Below are positions 35,152-44,112 of a DNA stretch of 64,000 bases, piece by piece; within the stretch, counting starts at the first letter, position 1, and the number at the start of each line of letters is the position of its first letter. The stretch covers positions 248,001 to 312,000 of the forward strand of contig NZ_VKKZ01000023.1 of the NCBI RefSeq assembly GCF_008271745.1, given 5' to 3'. A program made the translations under genes and the position numbers. The notes beneath the pieces were generated by a model that was not told the origin of the DNA, ran no database searches, and saw only the letters and a program-made list of their open reading frames with translations. This DNA is from Rufibacter glacialis (GTDB taxonomy: Bacteria > Bacteroidota > Bacteroidia > Cytophagales > Hymenobacteraceae).

Positions 35152-35919
35152 ATGTGTGGCCGCTATTCCTTCAGTAAGAAAAAAGTACCCCAAGAGCATC
35201 GGTTCACTTCCAAGCTGGAGGGGTTGGTGTTCTCCCCTAATTTCGATGCCCGTCCGTCGCAGCAGATGCCGGTCATTCTCCCGGAGGCCGCCAAAGCCAT
35301 GATGGCTACCTGGGCCTCCCCGGAGAAAGAGCCCGACGGCAAGCCCACGCTGCCTTTCAACGTGCGGCAGGAGAACCTGCTCTACATCCCGCGGTTCCGG
35401 GAGTTGCTGCCCCGCCACCGGTGCCTTATTCCCGTGGACGGCTTCTTTGAGTGGAAGGAGTTGGAGGAGGAGGAAGAACCGGAAGCACCTGCGCCTGCGC
35501 CTGCCGCTGATCTGGGCCTGGATCTGTTCGGGAACCCCATCCGCAGCAAAGAAGAGAAGGCCCGTTCCCGCAAGCCGAAACCCCGCAAGCAGAAATACCG
35601 CTTCACCCTGAAAAACGAGGAGCCCTTCGGCCTGGCCGGCCTCTGGCGGGAATCCCTGAATCCGGGTACCGGCGAACTGGTGGCGCATTTCAGCATCATC
35701 ACTACCCAGGCCAACAACGCCGTACAGCCCTACCACGACCGCATGCCCGTGATCCTGACCCCACAGAGCGAAGAGATCTGGCTGGACAACAGCCTGGCTG
35801 AGAAGCAATGGTACCACGTGCTGCAACCCTATGACGCCAAGCAGATGAAGGTAATGGCCATTGATGAGGCAGAAAGCATCTGGGGCAATTATGTGGCGCC
35901 GGCGTTGAATTCAAAATGA
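35152..35919 (+). CDS. SRAP domain protein (HMCES/YedK), abasic-site DNA-protein crosslink factor
   Basis: A 255-residue SRAP protein. The start is fixed at ATG 35152 because the family nucleophile is Cys2 (MCGRYSF), exposed after Met removal; upstream in-frame codons are untranslated. The active-site Asn is in FNVRQE, the Glu in GFFEWKE and the His in YHDRMPVIL. SRAP proteins form a covalent thiazolidine link to abasic sites in single-stranded DNA. An insertion of about 45 residues (Glu-rich, Pro/Ala-rich, then Lys/Arg-rich) interrupts the core after FEWKE. It leads the run SRAP, dinB, dnaE2 on one strand. Confidence 0.92.
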   Translation: MCGRYSFSKKKVPQEHRFTSKLEGLVFSPNFDARPSQQMPVILPEAAKAMMATWASPEKEPDGKPTLPFNVRQENLLYIPRFRELLPRHRCLIPVDGFFEWKELEEEEEPEAPAPAPAADLGLDLFGNPIRSKEEKARSRKPKPRKQKYRFTLKNEEPFGLAGLWRESLNPGTGELVAHFSIITTQANNAVQPYHDRMPVILTPQSEEIWLDNSLAEKQWYHVLQPYDAKQMKVMAIDEAESIWGNYVAPALNSK

Positions 35920-36042
35920 CACGGTTGTAGTTTTGTTTTAACGCCTGTTTCCTAAAATAGCCCTTTAGTTGGCTTTTGGGGTATTGATAGGAAGGATGTC
36001 CTTCTGCTAGTCCAGCTGCCTTAGCTGAATTTGTGATTTCCT

Positions 36043-36322
36043 GCCGTTGTTGGTGTTCTCACCAACAACCAAGACTGCGGCTCCTTACTACTCATTCCAC
36101 TTATGGCTGTTCTGTGCACGCCTTTTGCTTCTGCTGGCGTAGCAGACGCTTTTAGCGAGGCCCTTATGCTGGGTATTTCCATAGCTGCCCTCCGAGCGCT
36201 CATGGCCGCGAGGCCCCGTCTTCCCCTCTCGCACTGCCCTTTCGGCCTGAACTGTCCTTCTCTCTTATTGATCATTTATCTAAGGCCAAAAGCGAGGCGC
36301 GCTCGGGAAAGACTGGAACAGG
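36043..36322 (-). repeat. Dispersed 280-bp structured element, copy B
   Basis: On the minus strand it has the same block order as copy A (13218-13493) and the identical terminal hairpin GTTGTTGGTG-AGAA-CACCAACAAC (36046-36069), preceded in both copies by TTGG and followed by GGC. Differences are spread along the length, with the middle third the most variable. Confidence 0.75.
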
Positions 36323-36374
36323 GGAATGATTGTAAATGCGGTGATATGGAACCCTGTAGAGACCAGGCACCGCC

Positions 36375-36480
36375 TTGTCTCTCACCCATTTCCTTCTCTT
36401 GTCTCTCACGCATCGTATCTTTTGCTCGTTCGCATTTCCTTCTCTTGTCTCTCACGCATTGCTTTCTTTTGCTCTCGCGC
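36375..36480 (+). repeat. Imperfect pyrimidine-rich direct repeats
   Basis: A 27-bp unit (CATTTCCTTCTCTTG followed by TCTCTCACGCAT) occurs at 36387-36413 and 36433-36459, 46 bp apart, with degenerate partial copies on both sides. Confidence 0.6.
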
Positions 36481-36990
36481 ATTCCTTACCCACATTTAGA
36501 TTCATTCCTTTCGTCCTTGTTACTTACGCTTAGCTTTTGCTGCCCTGCAAAAGCAAATTTCCTTTAGGGGCAGGCAATATTCTGTCGTCTACTGTTCGGG
36601 AGTTCTACTCCTAAACCTGCCTGCTGCGTAATTTCACTCCGCCAAAAACCATCAGCGAACACAGCGGAATACAACTTCTTTACAGATCACTTCCGAAGCT
36701 CTAGAAGAGCCGCGGCTTTACTTAAGTGCCTTCCATTTCCTTATCCCTCTTTCAAACTTAGAATGGCCACTCGTGCTAACGCTGAACTTCTATTTCTGAC
36801 CTTGTTTCCGTGATTCACCATGAAGATTAGAGGTGCCTATGAGAATAGCAAAAGCATCTTATTGCTAAGTTATTTAGTAAATTTGTGAATAAATACTTCT
36901 TATATATTTAGCTTTTCTATGTCTTAGTTCCGTATTTGCTAAAAATATTAGCTATTAAAAGGTTCTTGGTTTTAGCTTTACCGGAAGAGG

Positions 36991-38142
36991 ATGATGACAG
37001 AAGACAGCCGTACCATTGCCCATTTAGATTTAGACACCTTCTTTGTATCTGTGGAGCGATTGCGCAACACGCAGCTCCAGAACAAGCCCATCATCATTGG
37101 CGGCCTCTCTGATCGGGGCGTGGTGGCCAGTTGCAGCTATGAGACCCGCTTCTTTGGGGTACACGCGGGCATGCCCATGAAGATGGCCCGCCAGCTCTGC
37201 TCTGAGGCCATTGTGCTGCGCGGCGACATGGAAGCCTACAGCCAGCACTCCAAACTGGTCACCGAGATCATCGCCGCCAAGGCCCCCGTCTACGAAAAAG
37301 CTTCCATTGACGAGCACTACCTGGACGTAAGCGGCATGGACAAGTTCGTGGGTACCTGGAAATGGATGCAGGAACTGCGGCAGACCATCATACAGGATAC
37401 CGGCTTGCCTATTTCGTTTGGCTTGTCGGTGAACAAAACAGTGTCCAAGATCGCCACCGGGCAGGCCAAACCCAACGGGGCGCTACAGGTAGCCCAGCCC
37501 CAGGTAAAGCCGTTCCTGGCCCCGCTCTCCATCCGGAAAATACCAGGGGTGGGGCAGAAGAATTACCAATTGCTGCGCAACATGGGCATTCCCACCATTG
37601 AGGTGCTCACCATGATCCCGGTAGAGGTGATGCAGCGGGTGCTGGGCAAGGAAGGCGTGCACATCTGGGAGAAAGCCAACGGCATTGACCGGGCGCCGGT
37701 GGTGCCGTACACCGAGCAGAAGTCCATGAGCACGGAGCAGACCTTCGCCACCGATACCACCGACCTGGCCTTCCTGAACAGCCTGCTGGTGTCCATGACC
37801 GAGGGACTGGCTTTTGACCTACGGCAGCAGGGCAAGCTCACCGGCTGCATCACCGTCAAAATCCGCTACGCCAACTTCGACACCCATACCCAGCAGATTT
37901 CCGTGCCCTACAACGCTGCAGACCACCTCCTCATCAGAACCGCCAAAGAACTCTTCCGGAAACTCTACAACCGCCGCCTGCTCATCCGGCTCCTGGGCGT
38001 GCGGTTCAGCCATCTGGTGCAGGGCTTCCAGCAGATAGACCTCTTTGAAGACACCGCTGAACTAGCCAGCCTCTACCAAGCCATGGACAAAATCCGGAAC
38101 CGCTACGGCGAAACAGCGGTGAAGCGGGCGGTAGGGTGCTGA
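36991..38142 (+). CDS. dinB: DNA polymerase IV (Y family)
   Basis: A 383-residue translesion polymerase. The catalytic acidic residues are in HLDLDTFFVSVE (first motif) and KASIDEHYLDVSG (the SIDE motif). The helix-hairpin-helix region IRKIPGVGQKNYQLL and the little-finger domain follow. Two ATG codons are adjacent (36991 and 36994); either could be used. No beta-clamp motif was confirmed. With the SRAP gene before it and dnaE2 after it, the context is DNA damage tolerance. Confidence 0.92.
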   Translation: MMTEDSRTIAHLDLDTFFVSVERLRNTQLQNKPIIIGGLSDRGVVASCSYETRFFGVHAGMPMKMARQLCSEAIVLRGDMEAYSQHSKLVTEIIAAKAPVYEKASIDEHYLDVSGMDKFVGTWKWMQELRQTIIQDTGLPISFGLSVNKTVSKIATGQAKPNGALQVAQPQVKPFLAPLSIRKIPGVGQKNYQLLRNMGIPTIEVLTMIPVEVMQRVLGKEGVHIWEKANGIDRAPVVPYTEQKSMSTEQTFATDTTDLAFLNSLLVSMTEGLAFDLRQQGKLTGCITVKIRYANFDTHTQQISVPYNAADHLLIRTAKELFRKLYNRRLLIRLLGVRFSHLVQGFQQIDLFEDTAELASLYQAMDKIRNRYGETAVKRAVGC

Positions 38143-38223
38143 TTTATTAATGTGCTGATGTGCTGATTTTGATTTGAAGATTTGGAAATTTGAAGATGGG
38201 AGGATTTGAAAAGTCGAAAGGCA

Positions 38224-38257
38224 TTTCTCAGCCTGTTTTCTGAGAAGTGACCCAAAA
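38224..38257. repeat. Dispersed 34-nt imperfect hairpin (copy)
   Basis: TTTCTCAGCCTGTTTTC faces GAGAAGTGACCCAAAA, 16 bp from the REP pair. Confidence 0.55.
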
Positions 38258-38273
38258 CGTGAAAAGCGGTATC

Positions 38274-38314
38274 CCCTCTCCCTGGAGGGAGAGGGCTAGG
38301 GTGAGGGGGCAGCG
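38274..38314 (+). repeat. REP type B, locus 3
   Basis: CCCTCTCCCTGGAGGGAGAG hairpin with tail CTAGGGTGAGGGGGCAGCG, here on the plus strand: the composite is inverted relative to loci 1 and 2. Confidence 0.75.
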
Positions 38315-38475
38315 GTGATGCCAAGGCAAAGGCTTTTCCAGCGCAAACCACCAGCGAAATAAGCCCTGAGGGAATAGCATTAGTGCCTAAGCCAAGGCTG
38401 TTCAATAGTGGAGTATTTCCCTGAGCAGGCGGCCCTTGTTTTATAGCAAAGGCTTTTTTAAAGGGAAACTAATCC

Positions 38476-38509
38476 CCCCTCATCCTAGCCTTCTCCCTGA
38501 GGGAGAAGG
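38476..38509 (-). repeat. REP type A, locus 3
   Basis: The minus strand reads CCTTCTCCCTCAGGGAGAAG, then GCTAGGATGAGGGG, with its tail facing the type B REP 161 nt away. Confidence 0.75.
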
Positions 38510-38524
38510 AACCACGGTAATGCG

Positions 38525-38557
38525 TTTAGGGGCTGTTTTCTAGAAAGAAGGCTGAAA
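38525..38557. repeat. Dispersed 34-nt imperfect hairpin (copy)
   Basis: TTTAGGGGCTGTTTTC faces TAGAAAGAAGGCTGAAA, 15 bp past the REP pair. Confidence 0.6.
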
Positions 38558-38810
38558 GCGGCCCAGCATGTAGCCACTGCCTGGCTGGCTGGCCCACAAG
38601 ATCCTTTCAGGATGACAGAAGAGGGGAGGCGGGCGCAGCCAAAGCCATATAGGGGTAGCTTGTGTTATTAGAATTGACTCTATAAATATCTAACTATTAG
38701 TTAATTGATTCTAATCATCTAACGAAGAACATCTCATTCCTGCACATCTCTAAAACCACTGACATCTTCCGGTCTTGTGTCTTATATCCTGCTTCTTGTG
38801 TCTCTAAAAA

Positions 38811-41762
38811 ATGTTAGCCTTCGTCCATTCCTATTTTAGCCTGCGCTATGGCACCCTGTCGCCTGAAGAACTGGCGGTGGAGGCGAAGGCCAATGGCTAC
38901 AGTGCCCTGGCCCTCACGGATATCAACGCCACCTCTGGCGTGTTTCCGTTTGTGCAGGCGTGCCGGGCGCAGGGCATTGAACCTCTGGTAGGCATTGAGT
39001 TTAGGGTGGGCAACGTGTGGGTGTACACGGGCCTGGCCCGAAACCAGGAAGGCTTCCGGGAGTTGAACGAGTTCCTGAGCACCTACCTGCTGAAACATGA
39101 GCCGGTGCCTCTGGTGCCGCCGGCTTTCTCGCAGGCTCTGACCATCTATCCGTTTGCCCGGGCCCAGGAGCTGCTACTGAAGCATGTACTGCGGGAGAAT
39201 GAGTACGTGGGAGTGCGGCCCCAGGAAGTGAACCAGCTGTTGTTCTCTGACCTCCGCCGGAAAGGCATACGGTTGCTGCTGTACCCACGCTTCACCTGCA
39301 AGAACCTGGAGGGGTTTGCGCTGCACCGGCACTTGCGGGCCATTGACCACAACATTCTGCTGAGCCAGCTAGACGTGGGGCATGGGGTAGCTGAGGAGCC
39401 GTGCTTTGTTTCTGCGGGCAAGGTCAGGCAGCAGTACGGGCAGTTCCCTGAGTTGCTGAAAAACAATGAGCACTTGGTGCGGGAGGCGGCTTTTTCGTTT
39501 GATTTTCAGAAAAGAAGAAATAAACAGCACTTCACCACTTCTGCCAATGAGGATATCGTGCTGTTGAGGAAGCTGGCGCTGGATGGGGCCAACCGGCGCT
39601 ACGGGTCGGCCAACAAAGTAGCCAAACAACGGGTGGAGCATGAATTGGCTATCATTGAGAAACTGGAGTTCGGGGCGTATTTCCTCATTACCGAAGACGT
39701 GATCAGCTACGCCAAGAAGCGTAATTTCTACCACATTGGGCGGGGGAGTGGGGCCAACAGCGTGGTGGCCTATTGCCTGGGCATCACCGATGTGGACCCC
39801 ATTGAGCTGGATTTGTACTTTGAGCGCTTCCTGAATCCCAAACGCACCTCGCCCCCAGACTTTGACCTTGACTTCAGTTGGGACGAGCGCGACGAGGTGC
39901 TGGATTATATCTTCAAGCGCTACGGCAAAAACCATACGGCGCTCATGGGGGCCATGGTCACGTTTCAGCAGAGCTCCATCCTGCGGGAACTGGGCAAGGT
40001 CTACGGTCTGCCTAAAACCGAACTGGATGCGCTGGTGGAGCGACCGCAGGCCTCCAGGAACGCGAACCGCCTCACCCAGGAGATTTTCAGGTACGGGCAA
40101 CTGCTCACCGATTTCCCCAACGTGCGCTCCATCCACGCGGGCGGGGTCCTCATCTCTGAGGATTCCATCTATAATTACACCGCCCTGGATTTGCCACCCA
40201 AAGGCCTGCCCACCGCGCAGTGGGACATGTATGTAGCAGAAAGCATCGGTTTTGAGAAGCTGGACATCCTGAGCCAGCGCGGCATTGGGCATATAAAGGA
40301 GTGCGTGCACCTGGTGCGGCAGAACCAGGGCATCAAGGTAGACGCGCACGAGGTGGCCAAGTTCAAGCAAGATGAGAAGGTGAAGGAGCAGCTCAGGTCC
40401 GGCGATACCATCGGCTGCTTCTATATAGAGAGTCCGGCTATGCGGGGGCTGCTCACTAAGCTACGCTGCGACAACTACCTGTCGCTGGTGGCCGCCAGCT
40501 CCATCATCAGGCCGGGCGTGGCTAAGAGCGGCATGATGAAAGCCTACATCCAGCGGTTCCATGACCCGGGCAAGATTGAACACCTGCACCCGGTCATGGC
40601 CGAACAGCTGGGCGAGACCTACGGCGTGATGGTCTACCAGGAAGACGTGCTCAAGGTCTGCCACCACTTTGCCGGGCTGGACTTGGCAGATGCCGATGTG
40701 CTGCGCCGGGGCATGAGCGGCAAGTACCGTTCCCGCGCCGAGTTCCAGAAACTGGTAGACAAGTTCTTTGACAACTGCCGGGAGCGGGGCTACCCAGAGG
40801 CCATCACCAAAGAGGTCTGGCGGCAGGTGGAGTCATTTGCGGGCTACTCGTTCTCCAAGGCGCATTCGGCCTCTTTTGCCGTGGAGAGTTACCAGAGCCT
40901 TTATTTGAAGACGTATTACCCGCTGGAGTTCATGGTGGCCGTGATCAACAACTTCGGGGGCTTCTACCGCACGTGGGTGTATGTGCAGCAGGCCCAGAAG
41001 GCGGGGGGCATCCTGCACCTGCCCTGCGTGAACCACAGCAGCTACTACACCTCCCTCCAAGGCTCCGATGTGTATCTAGGGCTGGTGCACGTGCAGAACC
41101 TGGAGCAGAAAGCGGCTTTCAAAATTGTAACCGAGCGCGAAGAGAACGGGCCCTACACCAGCCTGGCGGATTTCCTGCGGCGCACCCAGACTACCCTGGA
41201 GCAGCTGCTGATCCTGGTGCGGGTGCAGGCCCTGCGCTTCACGGGCCAGGGCAAGAAGACGCTGCTCTGGGAGGCCCACCTGCAAGAAGCCACCCCCGGG
41301 AAGGGGAGCGGAGCCGGACTGCTCTTCCAGACCCCCGCCAAGGTCTTCACCTTGCCCACCCTAACCCATACCTGGGTAGAAGACGCCTATGATGAGATGG
41401 AACTGCTGGGGTTCCCGGTGTCCTGTACCTATTTTGACCTGCTGCAGACCGCAGAGCGCGGCGACGTGCCCGCCAAAGACCTGCTGGCGTTCCTGGGCCA
41501 GTCGGTACGCATGATGGGCGTGTTGGTCACCACCAAGTATGTGCGTACCGTGCGGGGCGAGGTCATGCAGTTCGGTACGTTCCTGGACGCCGCCGGCGAT
41601 TTCTTTGACACCGTGCATTTCCCGCCCAGCCTCAAGGCCTGGCCTTTCAAAGGCAATGGCGTGTACCTGATCTATGGCAAAGTAGTAGAGGAGTTCGGGT
41701 TTCCCAGCCTGGAGGTGGAGAAGCTGGCCAAGCTGCCTTTCCAGAAAGACCCGCGGTACTAA
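38811..41762 (+). CDS. DnaE2-like DNA polymerase III alpha subunit (error-prone type)
   Basis: A 983-residue C-family polymerase, shorter than a replicative DnaE (about 1150 or more). The polymerase active site is visible in SPPDFDLDFSWDERD, and the palm/fingers segments GRGSGANSVVAYCLGI and QEDVLKVCHHFAG fit DnaE. In the N-terminal PHP domain the metal ligands are degenerate (AFVHSYFS and ALTDINATSG, where active PHP domains have HLHSxxS and TDHG), so no proofreading is expected. Together with dinB it forms a mutagenesis-cassette-like pair lacking imuA/imuB. Confidence 0.85.
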   Translation: MLAFVHSYFSLRYGTLSPEELAVEAKANGYSALALTDINATSGVFPFVQACRAQGIEPLVGIEFRVGNVWVYTGLARNQEGFRELNEFLSTYLLKHEPVPLVPPAFSQALTIYPFARAQELLLKHVLRENEYVGVRPQEVNQLLFSDLRRKGIRLLLYPRFTCKNLEGFALHRHLRAIDHNILLSQLDVGHGVAEEPCFVSAGKVRQQYGQFPELLKNNEHLVREAAFSFDFQKRRNKQHFTTSANEDIVLLRKLALDGANRRYGSANKVAKQRVEHELAIIEKLEFGAYFLITEDVISYAKKRNFYHIGRGSGANSVVAYCLGITDVDPIELDLYFERFLNPKRTSPPDFDLDFSWDERDEVLDYIFKRYGKNHTALMGAMVTFQQSSILRELGKVYGLPKTELDALVERPQASRNANRLTQEIFRYGQLLTDFPNVRSIHAGGVLISEDSIYNYTALDLPPKGLPTAQWDMYVAESIGFEKLDILSQRGIGHIKECVHLVRQNQGIKVDAHEVAKFKQDEKVKEQLRSGDTIGCFYIESPAMRGLLTKLRCDNYLSLVAASSIIRPGVAKSGMMKAYIQRFHDPGKIEHLHPVMAEQLGETYGVMVYQEDVLKVCHHFAGLDLADADVLRRGMSGKYRSRAEFQKLVDKFFDNCRERGYPEAITKEVWRQVESFAGYSFSKAHSASFAVESYQSLYLKTYYPLEFMVAVINNFGGFYRTWVYVQQAQKAGGILHLPCVNHSSYYTSLQGSDVYLGLVHVQNLEQKAAFKIVTEREENGPYTSLADFLRRTQTTLEQLLILVRVQALRFTGQGKKTLLWEAHLQEATPGKGSGAGLLFQTPAKVFTLPTLTHTWVEDAYDEMELLGFPVSCTYFDLLQTAERGDVPAKDLLAFLGQSVRMMGVLVTTKYVRTVRGEVMQFGTFLDAAGDFFDTVHFPPSLKAWPFKGNGVYLIYGKVVEEFGFPSLEVEKLAKLPFQKDPRY

Positions 41763-42236
41763 AAGCCAAGCGCATGAGGTGCGGCTTCTGCTTCCCAGGC
41801 CGGCAAGTAGAAGCCGCACCGTGCCTGACTAGTTTAAAGCCTCTTTTCTGCAAAAGGCCAGAGAAACAGAATCTCTACCAAAATAGCCCCGGAATAAAAC
41901 TAGCGAGCCAAAAAGAACCGGTTTTCAATGAGCCTGCGCGCTGTACGCCACCGGAAAGCAGCCTGAAAAGTAGCCTTATTTAAAGAAGCGGATAGGACCA
42001 CTCTAAATGGAGTCACAGTATAGGGAAATTGCTATTGTTACCATTAGCCGGAATAGTGGTTGCTTTTTGTCAGACATATAGGGTTAAAAGGCCATCCGGA
42101 GACAGAAACCTGCTTATAAGCCAAGGAGAATCTGCCATTTTTGATGTTACCAATCCCGCCTTCTTTTCCTGTTTTTTACAATTTTAAATGTGTCAATTAG
42201 ATACACTTATTACAAACCTTACTACACCAATCTAAC
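41763..42236. other. Intergenic region between dnaE2 and the S8 peptidase
   Basis: 474 bp without a gene: the hairpin above, a dispersed hairpin at 41833-41866 (TTTAAAGCCTCTTTTC..CAAAAGGCCAGAGAAA), then AT-rich sequence before the peptidase. Confidence 0.5.
41778..41820 (+). terminator. Hairpin downstream of dnaE2
   Basis: A perfect 12-bp stem, GGTGCGGCTTCT with AGAAGCCGCACC, 19-nt loop, 15 nt past the stop codon. No T-run follows, so termination is likely but not certain. Confidence 0.5.
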
Positions 42237-43640
42237 ATGAAGAAAAATTATTTTACAGTTGGAAAGTCTGCCGTGGCAGCTGCAGCCTTGTCTGTCGCCT
42301 TTTTAACAGGTTGCGAAACAGACAAGCTGATGGAGAATGAAGAATTGGTAGCGTCTTCCCAGGCGCAGGATGCCGTAGGGCAGCAGGACTTCGTGCCGAA
42401 TGAGGTGCTGGTGAAGTTCAAGGCCGGGGCCTCAGAAGAGGCGAGAGCCGCCGTACTGGCCCGCATCAGCGGAAAAGTAAAAGAAAAGATATTGACCAAG
42501 ACCATGCAGCGCCTGGGCGACAAAGAAGGACTGGTCTTGTTGCATACGCCCATGGCGGCCTTGGAGGCGCTGAGCAAAGTGAAAGGCGCTCCAGAGATTG
42601 AGTTCGCGGAGCCTAATTACATCTATACCCACCAGGCGGCTACCGCCGATCCTTATTTCACCAATGGTTCCCTGTGGGGCTTGTACGGCGATGCCACCAG
42701 CCCTGCAAACCAGTTCGGCAGCCAGGCCGGTGAAGCCTGGGCCCGCGGCAATACCGGTTCTGCCTCTGTGGTGGTAGGAATCATTGACGAAGGCGTACAG
42801 CACACGCACCCAGACCTGCAGGGCCAGATGTGGATCAACCCTTATGACAAAGTAGACGGCATTGACAACGACGGCAACGGCTACATAGACGATGTGAACG
42901 GCTGGGATTTTGACGGCAACAACAGCAGCGTGTATGACGGCGGCTCAAGCGGCGGAACCGATGACCACGGAACCCACGTGGCCGGTACCATTGGCGGCAA
43001 GAACAACGGCGCCGGCGTAGTAGGTGTGAACTGGAACGTGACCATGATCTCGCTTAAGTTCCTGGGGCGCAGAGGCGGCACCACGGCCAATGCCGTGAAA
43101 GCCGTGGATTACCTCACCGACCTGAAAACCCGCCACGGTATGAACATTGTGGCCAGCAACAATTCATGGGGCGGCGGCGGCTTCTCCCAAGCCCTGTATG
43201 ACGCCGTGAACCGCGCCAACGCCAAAGAGATCCTGTTTGTGGCCGCAGCCGGCAACGGCGGAAGCGACGGAGTAGGCGACAACAATGATGCTGTAGCCAG
43301 CTTCCCTTCTAACATGGACCTACCTAACGTGATTGCGGTAGCGGCCATCACCAACACCGGCGCGAAGTCTTCGTTCTCTAACTACGGTGCCACCACCGTG
43401 GACCTGGGCGCGCCTGGCTCTGCCATCTATTCTACCACGGCCTTCAACACCTATTCTTCTTACAACGGAACGTCTATGGCCACGCCGCACGTAACCGGAG
43501 GGGTAGCCTTGTATGCCGCTACGCACCCAGGTTCTACGGCGGCCGCCATCAAAGCCGCCATCATGAGCAGCACCGTTCCTACGCCTTCTATGGCCGGGAA
43601 ATGCGTCTCTGGGGGCCGCCTGAACGTGAGCGGTTTCTAA
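42237..43640 (+). CDS. Subtilisin-like S8 serine peptidase, lipoprotein
   Basis: A 467-residue protein with a lipobox (FLTGC, Cys26), an I9-type propeptide (residues ~50-130; VPNEVLVKFK.., IEFAEPNYIY) and a peptidase domain. The catalytic triad is Asp in VVVGIIDEGVQHTHPD, His in DDHGTHVAGT and Ser in NGTSMATPHVTGG. The sequence DNDGNGYIDDVNGWDF is a calcium-binding-like loop. It should be anchored in the outer or inner membrane and process or degrade extracellular protein after self-activation. There is no secretion-tail domain. Confidence 0.92.
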   Translation: MKKNYFTVGKSAVAAAALSVAFLTGCETDKLMENEELVASSQAQDAVGQQDFVPNEVLVKFKAGASEEARAAVLARISGKVKEKILTKTMQRLGDKEGLVLLHTPMAALEALSKVKGAPEIEFAEPNYIYTHQAATADPYFTNGSLWGLYGDATSPANQFGSQAGEAWARGNTGSASVVVGIIDEGVQHTHPDLQGQMWINPYDKVDGIDNDGNGYIDDVNGWDFDGNNSSVYDGGSSGGTDDHGTHVAGTIGGKNNGAGVVGVNWNVTMISLKFLGRRGGTTANAVKAVDYLTDLKTRHGMNIVASNNSWGGGGFSQALYDAVNRANAKEILFVAAAGNGGSDGVGDNNDAVASFPSNMDLPNVIAVAAITNTGAKSSFSNYGATTVDLGAPGSAIYSTTAFNTYSSYNGTSMATPHVTGGVALYAATHPGSTAAAIKAAIMSSTVPTPSMAGKCVSGGRLNVSGF

Positions 43641-44112
43641 ACCATCCAATTCCTATAGTTGAAGCCGTCCTGTTCTTAGAGCAGGGCGGCTTTTTTTTTG
43701 TGGAAGTGACCAGGAAAAGTAGAGGCGTAGGTGGCAGTAGTTTGGTACTTTCCAGAGGTGGATTTTCAAGCCAATTTCTGAGAAATGGTCCCTAAACGCA
43801 GTATGTTCTTAAAAAGGAAATTGAAATAGGAAGGCAGATACAGGAAGGAAAGCGGCCCTTTGATTACCGCCTGTCTTCAGCGAAAAGGCCCCAAAGAAGC
43901 AGCTGTAGTGGAGGTTGGTTGTTGCCAGTTGATCTGGTATATCTTTTTGTGCAGAAGGATATTATGTGATTTTGGCAAAAAGAGGCTTTAAACACTGATC
44001 CCAATCAGCAGCCAACCGAAGATGAACCCTGGAGAAAGCGTTCCTCCACCAGGGGTTAGTCAAATTCACCGCTGGCAGCCCCCTAAAGCGAACGTAATTT
44101 CCTCGCCAGCTC
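43641..44112. other. Convergent intergenic region
   Basis: 472 bp without a gene. Besides the terminator it carries two dispersed hairpins, 43763-43797 (TTTTCAAGCCAATTTC..GAGAAATGGTCCCTAAA) and a weaker one near 43858-43893. Confidence 0.5.
43662..43700 (+). terminator. Rho-independent terminator of the S8 peptidase gene
   Basis: An 11-bp stem (AAGCCGTCCTG with CAGGGCGGCTT, one wobble) is followed by nine T residues, the most canonical terminator in the window. Confidence 0.85.

Larger units (their letters stand above)
35920..36990. other. 1.07-kb non-coding region between SRAP and dinB
   Basis: It holds a dispersed hairpin (35936-35970), the 280-bp element copy B (36043-36322), a short direct-repeat cluster (36375-36480) and an AT-rich stretch (36830-36970) that is the likely dinB promoter region. 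The long frame at 36103-36567 runs through the repeats and is not considered a gene. Confidence 0.7.
38143..38810. other. Intergenic region between dinB and dnaE2
   Basis: 668 bp without a gene. It contains two dispersed hairpins (38224-38257 and 38525-38557) bracketing a REP pair (38274-38509), then an AT-rich stretch with ATTAGAAT..ATTCTAAT (about 38669-38717) 95 bp before the dnaE2 start, a possible operator. Confidence 0.6.

Noticed and set aside
36103-36567. Plus-strand reading frame of 154 codons
   Set aside because: It crosses copy B of the dispersed element and the pyrimidine-rich direct repeats; the frame is not conserved in copy A.
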